Positions 1-10,321 of a stretch of DNA of 64,000 nt are shown here, piece after piece (position 1 is the first letter of the stretch; each line of letters opens with the position of its first letter). Below the pieces are notes generated by a model that was given only the letters and a program-made list of their open reading frames with translations, did no database searches and was not told the DNA's origin. This DNA is from Blastomyces gilchristii SLH14081 (Eukaryota; Ascomycota; Eurotiomycetes; Onygenales; Ajellomycetaceae), in the NCBI RefSeq assembly GCF_000003855.2, contig NW_003101673.1, positions 1,881,695-1,945,694 of the forward strand, read 5' to 3'. A program made the translations under genes and the position numbers.

Positions 1-3000
1 ACTGGATGGCCTTGGGAGCACGAAGCGGGGCATCGATGGCGGACTGGACCGACTGAAAACAGGATTGTTACCGGAATTGGACGACCCCCTATTTTCTAAG
101 ACCTCCTTCGATTCTGCTCGTCACAAGCTGGAAAACAAGATATTAATTGTGGGAAGTAAGATGGATCGCATTCTTGATTCTCTTGAAGGCCAAGAAGATG
201 CCCTCCCTGAGGCTTGGATTGATGAAATGGAGGCTATTGAAGCTGGGTTTGCGACTTGGGCCTTTGAAGCGGAGAAAATGGCATCCGAAAACGATTTTAG
301 GCGATCAAGCCCGCCGCTACCTGAGTATTCGACGCAGCCAACGGAGACTGAAAGGCCAGAAAAAGGTAGCCCGCAAGGCTTGACTACTCAGAGTACGGCT
401 TCTCCGCCTGAGAAAGATCAAAAGGACAAAGATGATAATTCACTGGCGGTGATGCAGCTTCCAAGTATCCATGTCAAACACGAGCTGCCCGCCACACCTT
501 GTCGAACTGACCCGGTTCTGAATGAGAGTCCTCCAGCATCAACAGGTATTCAACAGGCTCCTCCTTCCCCTCCGTTGATACCTCAAGTCCAAGGGGCAGA
601 GGAAGACGCATCCCAAGTGAGAATCCAAGAGAGTCCTCATATAGAGTTCCCCAACGATCCAGAACTCCAGCAGGAGAATCGAAACCCTACACAAAGTGAC
701 TCGGACACTTCGTCAGCCTTGCCTTCTACGCCTACAACTTCCACTACTCAAGGACAATTGACTAACCCGTCGTTTTCTGACACCGCTGATCACCTGATAT
801 ACGAGCAGAGCATCGATGCATTATCAAATCCACCCATTCAGCGGCTTGAAGACCATGCCTCTGACGGAACTCCTTGGACTGAGACTTCAATTTCTCGTGA
901 CAAACCCTGCTCAGGGGTGATAGAGACCCCTGAAAACACTAGAAACTGTCCCGATACTACAGGAGAACAAAACCTCTCTGGAGAACCTATCGAGATCAAT
1001 GCATCATTACATTCCCCTTCGCGATCTAAGATTACCGATCCAGCTTCCCCGCAGTCGCCGGCACCCAAAGCATCGCCTAGCCAGGCCAGCCCTTTCAACG
1101 TTACTAATACATGGATATCATCTTCTCCTACAAGTGCTGAGTTGAGCCCCCGCAGCACTACCAAGAACAGGCCAGAAGGTCTTAAACTGGACATCTCTGC
1201 GCGTCGAGATTCAATTGTTTCTATCGCTTCAACTGTAGGTTCGGGGTTCTCGTATGGCTCCGATCCTGAGATTAAGGACGCTCAAGTAGCAACCGCTCAT
1301 GGCAGTCCTATCATAGTTGAATCTCCGAGTGGCTTTCTCACAACTGGTTCTAAGGCTCCCTGGGCTCTCGGGCATGGCGGAAATATTCTGTCACGAACAA
1401 AATCCGCAGAATTAAAAAATAGAAACACTAGTTCTTCCCGACCTGCAGTCCAACGGACCATGAGCCTACCACTCGAGCGGTTCGTGGATGGAGATCCTCA
1501 GGATGTTCACGAAATGGGCGATCCCAATGAATCAAAACATCAATCCGAGGTCAAACAGGCATCTTCTGCGTCCATTGGGGTTTTACCAAAAACCGAACTG
1601 CGCAGTATCATAGTCTCAAACAGGCTTAGTATGGGACCTACAAACGGACAGGGACCTGCGCCAAATCTTCGCCGCTCTGTTTCTTCTCTAGCTCTATCAT
1701 CCATAAATCGAATTAGCAACAGGTCTCTAGGCGTCAACCCCAACTATCCCCGTGGACCACGCATATCAACCTCAACTGAGTCGCTTCCGTCGACTGCCGA
1801 AGAACCATCGCCATCAATACATATTTCGCACAGCAAAAATGAAGTCGTTCAAACTCAGGACACCCCTACCCCGCCTCCAATCCTTCCACGCAGGTCCAGC
1901 AAGCGACTTTCTAGACTTCTCAGTCCAGTCACATGTATTTCAACACATAAAGAGAAAAACGCTGCATCGACTACTCACGCTACCACACAACCTAGAAATG
2001 CAGCTGCCGATTCTGCGGCATCGCCTTCTGTTAACGCTCCTAGATCGCCTGAAGATCAATTAGATGAGAAAATAAATTCCATACTTACCACAATTCCCAC
2101 CCGAATCCATCTAGCCTCGACTCCAGAGAGTAATAAGAGTACTAAAAGCACTCCTCGTGCGTCGGAACCTTCGTACTCAACCCCAAAAAGAGATCGTTTA
2201 CAATCACAATCCCCAATGTCAAGTCGCAGCAATACCCCTACGCCATCACTCACCCTGACACCAGCCTTCGGCCGTTCGCGACGAACGCACACATACCACG
2301 ATGACGGGTCTGCAGTTAGACTCTACCATCTGCATCGTCCTGGTAAAGCAGCCCCCCTCAAGCTCTTTGTTCGTTCAGTCGGTGAAGATGGAGAACGAGT
2401 CATGGTGCGAGTTGGCGGTGGATGGGCTGATTTAGGAGAATATCTTCGAGAATACGCCGTCCACCACGGTCGGCGAAATGTCTCAGACGCGAAATTTGAA
2501 GTCCGCGGCCTTCCCAACCATAACACCTCGCCCAACTATTCCACACAGAACAAACAAGTCCCTAGCACCGGCCGTTCGACCCCTGTATCCCGCCCTGGCT
2601 CCGCCTTCGACATCCGCCCACCCTCTTCACTCACCGTCCGCAAAGCCCGTCGATCCATGGCAAACCACTCTGAACTCCCAAATCTCACATCCGCAAACAT
2701 CGAAAAGGCCTCCGAAGGATCCTCTTCTACCGGTGGCGGGCCTCTTTCTTTTCTCTCATCCGCACGCCGCAGGCTCTCCACATCATCAAACGCATCCATG
2801 AGCGTCGCCTCCGCCTATGGCGGCGAAGGCCAACAATTCGTCTCCACGCCCCTCGGCCTCGCAGGCCCGAATCCCAAATCCAGACGAGTATCAATCAGCC
2901 CCGAGAGCGAGGCCTGGGTGGAAGATGTTGTCGGACGTGCCCGACGCACCTCTGCCACATTAAGAACCGAGCGCTCCTATGGGAACCTCAGGCGGTTTCG

Positions 3001-3121
3001 ACCGAATGTTTTGCAGGAGGATGCGCTCCGGGACCGAGCTGATGGCGGTCAGAGGAGCGTTAGTGATACAGGTGGTGGTGGGAATAAACGGGTGTATCTG
3101 CGGGGACTGGGGAGGGAATGA
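1..3121 (+). CDS. GAS2/GAR-domain cytoskeletal protein, 5'-truncated by window edge
   Basis: The frame is open from base 2 to the TGA at 3119-3121, giving 1039 residues with no start in sight, so the N-terminus lies outside the window. Most of the protein is Ser/Pro/Thr-rich and probably disordered. Near residues 769-826 there is a compact segment (RLYHLHRPGKAAPLKLFV, then VRVGGGWADLGEYL) that I recognise as a GAR (Gas2-related) domain. In spectraplakins and Gas2 this domain binds microtubules; fungal GAS2-domain proteins are long and mostly disordered like this one. The early part (residues about 1-95) is charged and may be helical. A role in microtubule association is inferred from the family. 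No intron is needed in the visible part. Confidence 0.8.
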   Translation, partial: LDGLGSTKRGIDGGLDRLKTGLLPELDDPLFSKTSFDSARHKLENKILIVGSKMDRILDSLEGQEDALPEAWIDEMEAIEAGFATWAFEAEKMASENDFRRSSPPLPEYSTQPTETERPEKGSPQGLTTQSTASPPEKDQKDKDDNSLAVMQLPSIHVKHELPATPCRTDPVLNESPPASTGIQQAPPSPPLIPQVQGAEEDASQVRIQESPHIEFPNDPELQQENRNPTQSDSDTSSALPSTPTTSTTQGQLTNPSFSDTADHLIYEQSIDALSNPPIQRLEDHASDGTPWTETSISRDKPCSGVIETPENTRNCPDTTGEQNLSGEPIEINASLHSPSRSKITDPASPQSPAPKASPSQASPFNVTNTWISSSPTSAELSPRSTTKNRPEGLKLDISARRDSIVSIASTVGSGFSYGSDPEIKDAQVATAHGSPIIVESPSGFLTTGSKAPWALGHGGNILSRTKSAELKNRNTSSSRPAVQRTMSLPLERFVDGDPQDVHEMGDPNESKHQSEVKQASSASIGVLPKTELRSIIVSNRLSMGPTNGQGPAPNLRRSVSSLALSSINRISNRSLGVNPNYPRGPRISTSTESLPSTAEEPSPSIHISHSKNEVVQTQDTPTPPPILPRRSSKRLSRLLSPVTCISTHKEKNAASTTHATTQPRNAAADSAASPSVNAPRSPEDQLDEKINSILTTIPTRIHLASTPESNKSTKSTPRASEPSYSTPKRDRLQSQSPMSSRSNTPTPSLTLTPAFGRSRRTHTYHDDGSAVRLYHLHRPGKAAPLKLFVRSVGEDGERVMVRVGGGWADLGEYLREYAVHHGRRNVSDAKFEVRGLPNHNTSPNYSTQNKQVPSTGRSTPVSRPGSAFDIRPPSSLTVRKARRSMANHSELPNLTSANIEKASEGSSSTGGGPLSFLSSARRRLSTSSNASMSVASAYGGEGQQFVSTPLGLAGPNPKSRRVSISPESEAWVEDVVGRARRTSATLRTERSYGNLRRFRPNVLQEDALRDRADGGQRSVSDTGGGGNKRVYLRGLGRE

Positions 3122-4516
3122 ATGATATTTGAAATCAACCCTCGAGCGGGCGGGGAGCTAGGCTATATATTACCTTGCATTTTTATGGGATACATTCATT
3201 TGTGTAATCCCCTTTTCACTTTTTTTGCTCTAACTTTTAAGGACTCGGGACTCTTGGATTTCTAGGGAGGAATGGTAGGTTATGGGTTGGATGGATGGAT
3301 GGAATGGAAATGGAAATGGACGGATTTTGATTTTTACTGTGGAAAAGGGGCGATTTTGAGCGATTTTTGAGCCATTTGATTGAACCTGACTGATTGACGT
3401 TACGTTTGTATGGACGGCGGCCCCCTCCATTTCCTTAGCCACTTGAAGGTTTATCCCCTGTCTCCGTTTTGGTATTTTGATTCCCTTCTCCCGTTCTCTG
3501 TCAATATTTGCTTCCGCGTCGCTCACCACAGCGTTTCCTTGCCCTGCATTTGCTTCTTTGATGTTTCTTCTTTGTCCAACTCTTCCACTCATCTTCAATT
3601 TTTCTCCTTGCCATTTTACTTTGTTGGTTTTTCTTTTCGTTCTCAATTTTTTTTCCTTCCTTGTTTTTCTTCTTCATTTTTTCGTCTTATTTCTACTTCA
3701 TTTTTTCGTCTCATTTCTACTTCATTTTTAATTCATGCACACTCCGGCGTTTTATTACTTCTTTTGTTCTTAATATTTTTCTTTTCTCTTTTCCCCCTTT
3801 TCACAAGTCTATTCTCCAACATAGAGGCAACAGGTCTGTCTAACTCCTTTTTTCTTCTTTCTTCTTTTTTTCCTTTTAATATTTTGTTTAATTCATTTCT
3901 TGTTCGCCCTATCGCTTTCTATTAGTCCTTGCATCTCACATTTCTTCTTTTCAATAGAATAATATATATAGATATATATATTATACTACAATCAACAACA
4001 GGTTTTAGTTCATTTGAATTATTCAGCTATCACCGCACTCCGTCGCGCTCGCTACCAGCGGTCCGTTTCATCTAGTTGATGAATTCGAAGTGTGCTACAT
4101 TGTGAGATGTTCGAATTTGGGTTTGAAAGCATATATTTGAGAGAGATATTAGAAAGAGAATAAAACCAAAGGCGCCGCCGTAACAATAGTACATGGGTGA
4201 AACTGGAAACGGTAAAAGGCCCCAAAAACAAAAGGAATAGAGTAAAAAGAGGTATTTAACACAATGATAATTCATCATGGCAGTGTTGGTGTGGATGGGT
4301 AGTAAACTTTCGGAAGGACCGCTTTCGTTAGGATGTAGAGAGCAGAAGGAAGCATGAAGAGAACTAATTTAAGCATCCCGCGAAGGTAGAATCGATGGTG
4401 AAAACGTTTAGGTGGGAAAAAAAAAGAAAAAAGAAAAAAGAAAAAAGAGGACAGGTGTCGTAGACGATACGAGACTTGACCCGCGAGTCTTATGACATAG
4501 ACAAAACGGCACTTTA
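3122..4516. other. Intergenic: pyrimidine-rich tract and AT palindrome
   Basis: This is 3' flanking DNA between two converging genes. Bases 3590-3900 are strongly T/C-rich on the + strand and contain about 2.8 copies of a 24-bp unit (ATTTCTACTTCATTTTTTCG plus TCTC) around 3667-3735. An alternating AT tract lies at about 3960-3985. An A-rich tract with AAAAAAG-type units (4419-4448) lies just 3' of the GYP7 stop. The long hydrophobic frames here are a by-product of the T-rich sequence. Confidence 0.6.
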
Positions 4517-7325
4517 TCAATTCCGCCTCGTCCCCCCGCCATGCACTCTGACTTGTTCCGCGTCCAAAACCTCTACTTTCTTGCTCATGAGGCCCCGGAG
4601 TTCAGGAGTGATGATCCGTTCTATATCAACCCTTTGGTTGTTGGGCGGTGGTGAAGCTGGAGTGCTACGATGGCGGTCGCGGGAGATGGATTGGTTGGTA
4701 CGAGCGTTGGGTGCACGCGGAGTTGGGGGTTGGGAGTGAGTTCCACTATCCAGGGACCCAACGATGCGTCGGCGAACGGGTGGTGCAGGGAAACTGTTCT
4801 TCTTATCGATAGCTTCGACTTTCCTTTCGAAGCGGTGGAAGAGAGCTTCAGCCCTGGACAGGATGGGGATTAATTCCATGGTATTTGAAAGCTCGTTGAC
4901 TGTAATTAAGTTGGTTAGAAACTTGTCATTATTGAGGAAGAATAAAGAGGCAAGAAGAATAAAAAACAGAGAAACAGGGAATAGGAGGTTGAACTTACTA
5001 TATTTGAGAACCTCGTCAAAATGCTTGAGATGATCCATAATCACATCTCGATGATTTTCGAGGATTGCTAATGCAATGAACAAATGGAAATTGCTTGATA
5101 GATAATCCGTCCAGAGCGCTTCCCATAGCCTCAGCACGTCCACCCATTCAAATTCCCGCTTGTACCAAACAAGAAACATGCGGAAAAAAAAGAAAAAGTT
5201 TGTGCTGTCGGCAGACTGGAGATGGAGGTAGAGTTGTGGGTCCATTAATTGGACGAGTTGGTCCAAAGTGAGCAGCTGAGTCCGCATCCCAGATTGGTCG
5301 CGGAGAAAGTTTCGTTCCTACATGACAATATAATGTTAAAATGTGATGCTAGATGGACGAGGAGAGTATCTTAGTAAGTACCATTCGCTCCATATAGCCA
5401 ACAAATGCCCAGAAGGCTACAGCATCATCCTGCATTACAGCATATATCGGGGCGAGGAGGTCGCTCATCCCTTGGACGTAACCAAGCTCGCGGTTATATT
5501 CGTTATAGGTCAGGAGCATATCTTTCATTTGCTCCATATGAACATTGGTACCCGATTCAGCAAATGGAGAATCGGGATCGGGATGTGGAATATCCTCGCC
5601 TGCAAATAAAGGGATAGTACGATCTGTGCGGTGAACGTCCTTTTCTGCATTACGGACCGCGAGAAATGGTCCCGGTCAGCTCCCTATATTATATCGCATA
5701 GAAAAATAGGGAATGGAATGGGAGTTAACAAACCTATTCGAGCTTTCTGGTCTTTCCACCATTCAAGGTCTTCCGCAGACGAGAGCCCTTCTACTAATCT
5801 TTCCCACCACGCTCCCTTAAGACGGACATACTCATCCCGTTTCGAATTAATTATGGCTTTGCGTTCATCATCATTACTTTCCCAGGAATATACCCCAAGC
5901 AGGAATAGCCAAGCCTCCTTACGAACACCGTCGTTTGGGTTTAGGCCCCCGTGGAAAATCCTCTCCTTAGCTTCGTCCTGAGTAACCTGTAACCGTCCAG
6001 TTATAGGGTCAAACCAGCTATTCCACTCTTCCAGGGTAACAGGCTTCCGTTTGTCCGCAAGGGATAAGTTTGCTGCTTCCATGTTCAGTATTTCAAATTC
6101 GCCGACGGAACTGTCTTCCATTTCCAGCATGTCCCTTGCTGTCCAAATTCGCTGATTTCGTTCACGTTCGCTCTGCTCAGCGATTCCCATGGCCCATCGT
6201 GCCAGATACAGCCTGGCACTATCAAATTCCTCTTGTAATGTCTGGATTTCCGGATTTTTCATAAGACGTCTCACCTGAGGTGGAACTTTTGGATTATCTG
6301 CAATATCTTGGGCAGTCCTCCGGGTAAACGTAGTAATTTTACTGAGCTGTTCGAGGACCTTCCATCGTGTTTCTTTCAACACTCGAGTGAGGGGATCCAT
6401 ACCGGCATCTCTCTGTCCACTCGGTGAAGGCTGCGACTTATGAACGGTTAGAGGTTGGCCGAAAGACATCTTATCCTCCTCCGACGGATTGATCAGGTAC
6501 GCGCTTGGATCAGCGCCCGATCGTTCAACAGTTACATATCTCTTCAGCCATCTTAAAACCTCATCACCTCCCCAAAACATATTACCGCCTTCATCGAACG
6601 GGTCAAAACTCTCTCTCGTCCGTTTCTTCTTTTGCAAGATGGTAGACTGGCATTCCGTATCATGGAAGAAAAGGGCCGGGAAACTATCTCCAGCTTTGGT
6701 ATTTATAACAACACTACCGAACCACCAACCCAGACTCGGTGGGCGAACAAGTAACGAGTATATCTGGCTTAGAGGAACAGCAAAAGCATACAGGCCGATC
6801 GAGCCAGGATCAGCAGTTGTGGTGGGGAGTGGGGGAACCAGATACGATTGGCGCGGAGGAGAGGCACTATCGGACATATCTACTTTCACATATGTGTTAT
6901 ATGCATCGCCCAGGGAAGATTCCGGGACCCATGCAAGGAGGTATGAGGAGGTATCGGCCTTTGATGTGGCGGAGCGGGAAGACTGTGGTAAACTGCGTTC
7001 CATGGAAGGAACAGGTTTCTGCTGTATGAGGGCTATAAAACCCGGTATATTGTCTTTGGACGAAGGAGTAGGATGTACATAGACCTGAAGTAAAGAACTG
7101 GTGGTAAGACGAAGTCTTCATCGCTCATTGGAAAATTGGGCCGTACGGCCCCAGCGCAGGACGGGAAAACATGCATACCTTGCTTTTGGAAAATAAAAGC
7201 TTTACCCCCTTACCCGTACTAGTATGGGTAATGGAGTTGTACTCGCCTTCATCATCGTCGCTCACATCATAGAACGAAGCCGTTGGGGAGGGCGGAGGTG
7301 TTAGGCGCGCGGATGACCCCGCCAT
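4517..7325 (-). CDS. GYP7: TBC-domain Rab GTPase-activating protein, GYP7 family
   Basis: Five exons on the minus strand: 7325-7179, 7084-5734, 5644-5382, 5317-4999 and 4899-4517. All junctions are GT..AG and in frame, giving 820 residues, close to fungal Gyp7 length. The N-terminus has the family signature KVYVHPTPSSKDNIPGFIAL across the first splice. The TBC domain runs from about residue 370. It carries both catalytic fingers: the Arg in IEKDVHR (499-505, formed across the exon 2/3 junction) and the Gln in YVQG (Q557). Gyp7-type proteins accelerate GTP hydrolysis on Ypt7/Rab7-class GTPases in vacuolar and endosomal traffic; that substrate is family knowledge. The C-terminus is Pro/Ser-rich. 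The start at 7325 is the only Met that opens the signature frame. Confidence 0.92.
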
Positions 7326-8302
7326 GTTGCAAGCTTAAATAGCAGCAGCAAGATGGGAAAGGCAGATATGGCGTTGGAGGGGAATCAAACTTTAGGACAA
7401 GTGTATTTTGATCTGTCGTAGACTCATGTTGGCAGTGTTCGAGAAACTCACCAGCAACAGACATATATGGAATAAAGAAGCCTAGCCTGGATGAAGCCGA
7501 CGCGGTGACGTATGATCAGAGGCTCGGGGGGGGCTGCTGTACACTGGGCCTAGCCGCATATGGTTTGGTGTAGATTTGCCCGTCACATGATATCGAATTT
7601 TGATCGACCAGCTGTGACCATCTTACGACAACAACCAAGACGACAAAGAAAGCCCCAGGAAGACTTCTATGCTGATATAACATTGGGTTTGAAGTGTGAT
7701 TAACAATTCCATCTTGACTATAATGCCCAGGGGCTCTGAGGTCCTGCAGACCACATCCCTCGTTATACAGTGGCTCCTAACCCACTTTTGCGATACTTGA
7801 TAGATCTAGAGTATACAAAGGTCTGGAAATGGAGTGATTTCAATGGCTTTTGGAGCATCGGGATACTGTTTAATTATAATTTATGCTGCCACTAATCTCT
7901 GTTACTCTCATGGGATTGAGATCCGCCTCTTCAACTTTGGTACAAGCAAAAGGGAAGGGTTTGGCTTTCAGGATCTCCAGAATCAGGAGGTTGAAATGCT
8001 GTAGGAGTTTGGACTTTAACTGACTTACATTAGTTACGGGCATCCACAGCCATGCTTTGAAATGCAATTTGACACCGGCACATAGTCTTTCTCTTTTACA
8101 CGTGGCATTGAATCAACGATGTTTTAGTTACCCAGCCGCCGTATTTGACAACCATATTCGGAACACACCTTGGCAATTCGAAAATGGCTAATTTTTGTTA
8201 GTCTTTATATATGTAGGGCATGGTATAATGAACCCTCTCAGATAATATTTATGTGTTCGCATTTTACTTTTTTCTTTGGGTCTTTGGACAATTGCCTCGA
8301 AA
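7326..8302. other. Intergenic between GYP7 and the first oxygenase-family gene
   Basis: This stretch is the divergent promoter region of GYP7 (-) and the Rieske-less oxygenase gene (+). I see no frame with protein-like composition, no RNA gene and no clear repeat. Confidence 0.5.
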
Positions 8303-9535
8303 ATGGCGGAATTTCAAAGGACTCTTCCTGCTTCGTGGTACCGAAGCCTTCCGCTCTACCAACTTGAGCGCCGTGCCGTGTTTTTAAAGGTTGGCCCATT
8401 TCCAGCCCCTTCTTCTATTTTGAGTGAGTCGTATTTAAGGCTAATACATATTTATAGGCATGGTACTTGCTGGGTCCCGTAACCCGCTTCCACGAAGTTG
8501 ATACCAAAGTCCAATATGAAATTGCTCAGGAACGCCTATACGTTGAAAGAAAGTTTGGCTCCTCCGCACTTCCAACTGCTGAGGAGCTGAAAGTTATCCA
8601 TGAGAGCACTGTGAGCATTACTCCTTTTACTATTCTAGGTGTTCACGTTTCTCATAACTACCAAGGGTGCGGAATTACCGAGCCACCTTACGCCGACAGG
8701 ATTGCTGTTCGCCGGGATATCACAAGATGCACCGGATTTCCATGAGTTCTACCCCGATTTAGAGCCCCTTCTGGCAAGAGTGGACTTTACCAGGCTCCCG
8801 TATCGCCGTAGCGTCAAGTATGAGGGGAATTTCAACTGGAAAACCATGTGCGATATCCTCTAGTTTAAACCTCCGACTGGATAATTAACTGACACCAAAT
8901 GACTACAGGGTGGATGGCTATCAAGAATGCCTGCATTGTCAATATACACACCCTTCATTTTCCATCTATTACCCTCCGACATTCTATACTGTCTATAACC
9001 ACCTGAACTTTTCTCAGCATGTTGCGGATCCAAAGAAGCCAGATGATGGACTTTTCCTCTACTTCTTTCCCAATTGCACTCTGAATGTGTATGGCGGAGG
9101 AATGTCCTCATTTCGCGTTTGTCCAACTAGGGACCCTAATGTTACTCGAATGGAATTCGACTACTATCACCTCGAATTAGGCGACAAGTTCGAAAAGTAT
9201 TTCAAATTTGTCCGTCAAGTGGCCATGGAAGACTACGAGCTGTGTGAAAGAGCGCAGGAAAATTTGCAGAAAGGCGTGTATAACGAAGGCATTTTGAATC
9301 CGGTCAAAGAGACAGGGGTTGCATGTGAGTTGTGTCCTGTTCTGCTTTTCCTGCTGTAATATCTTCGGCGCCCTACGAAAAATAACTAATGTTCGGATTT
9401 TCAGACTACCAAAACCGTGTGTTTGATCTGGTCACTGAGCAGCATAGACATGAGAAATCAACCGAAGGTCCGGAAAAGGCGGTGGGGGATGGGATCAGCC
9501 ACCCCGCCCAAGCTGCTGCAGTTCCCTGTAACTAG
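8303..9535 (+). CDS. Rieske-oxygenase-family catalytic domain protein lacking a Rieske cluster (choline-monooxygenase-like)
   Basis: Five exons: 8303-8389, 8458-8610, 8666-8847, 8909-9324 and 9405-9535, all GT..AG and in frame, giving 322 residues with no internal stop. The N-terminus (RTLPASWYRSLPLY, then a WYLLGP segment) and the C-terminal catalytic domain match choline-monooxygenase-like ring-hydroxylating oxygenases. The mononuclear iron ligands are visible: H150 and H155 in CLHCQYTH, and D249 in MEDYELCE. Where the Rieske cluster (CxH...CxxH) should lie, between about residues 60 and 95, there is only a short linker and no such motif. The open frame, consistent splice sites and retained triad argue against a dead gene. 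An electron donor would have to come from elsewhere; the next gene downstream has the missing domain. The substrate is unknown. Two donors (gttggc and gtgcga) are weak, but the joined frame is convincing. Confidence 0.82.
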
Positions 9536-10321
9536 CACTAATGATCATGAGTTCTCGTACACCTCATAGTTACTATTAATGAAAGCCTGAGGTTTCCCAC
9601 CTGATCTTTTCAATGTAATTGATGTCCAAAATCGTTGCTCTTTGCCACTCCGAATCCACGTCATCAACCCAGATAGACATACCAGCTGCACCGAAATCAA
9701 GATCTAGAACCCGCTTCCCCATCCTGAAGCCCTATTGGAACCCAAGCGGCATCTACGATCTATCTTCCCTACTACAACAAAGAACCACCTTGGTAAGCTC
9801 CCTCACACACCGACTGGTCGGTTCGACTTAAAATCTACCCGCTTGCGGGGTGAAAATTCTTTGATGATGCCCATGGAGCCCGTAAGGCCCAGCCAAGCTC
9901 AGCCTAAATCTTTTCCAACCAGTGATAGTCCAGAAGGAAATACTGACCTGATTGGGAAATAATTCAGGCGACCAATGACGATGTGACAACTAAGAAAACA
10001 CAACTCTATTGGGGAATGGCGGGTTCAGGGTCTAAATGAGCGGGAATAAAAATGCACGATTTTACAAGTAGCTCTACCTAACTAAACATAATTGTTTTGG
10101 AATCGAGCATGGGAGCAAGAAACGAGCTAACTTGGAGACGGAAATAAGTCAGTTCGACAGCCTATTTAGGCGATATATCATATTGCCGTTGAAAACGCTT
10201 GTATATATTTCTGGAGCTCCCGTTCCAGGAAGAAGTAAAATAAAGCCAATACTCTTCTTTTAATAAACTCCTTCTGCATGTAGTCTTTTAGCACGTAGCA
10301 TCACTCTACGAGCTAAGTAGG
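9536..10321. other. Intergenic spacer inside the oxygenase pair
   Basis: This 786-bp spacer separates two genes on the same strand. It presumably holds the terminator of the first and the promoter of the second. I see no third coding frame. Confidence 0.5.

Noticed and set aside
3410..3925. Hydrophobic 171-codon frame on the + strand
   Set aside because: It lies in a T/C-rich tract with tandem units. Phe/Leu/Ser content follows base composition, and no start context or motif is seen.
5684..7082. Plus-strand frames of 116 and 197 codons opposite GYP7
   Set aside because: They are antisense to a well-supported spliced gene and have no protein-like motif.
8170..8302. Upstream extension of the first oxygenase-family gene
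   Set aside because: The frame upstream of 8303 has no Met with a family match. MAEFQRTLPASWYRS starts as the family does.
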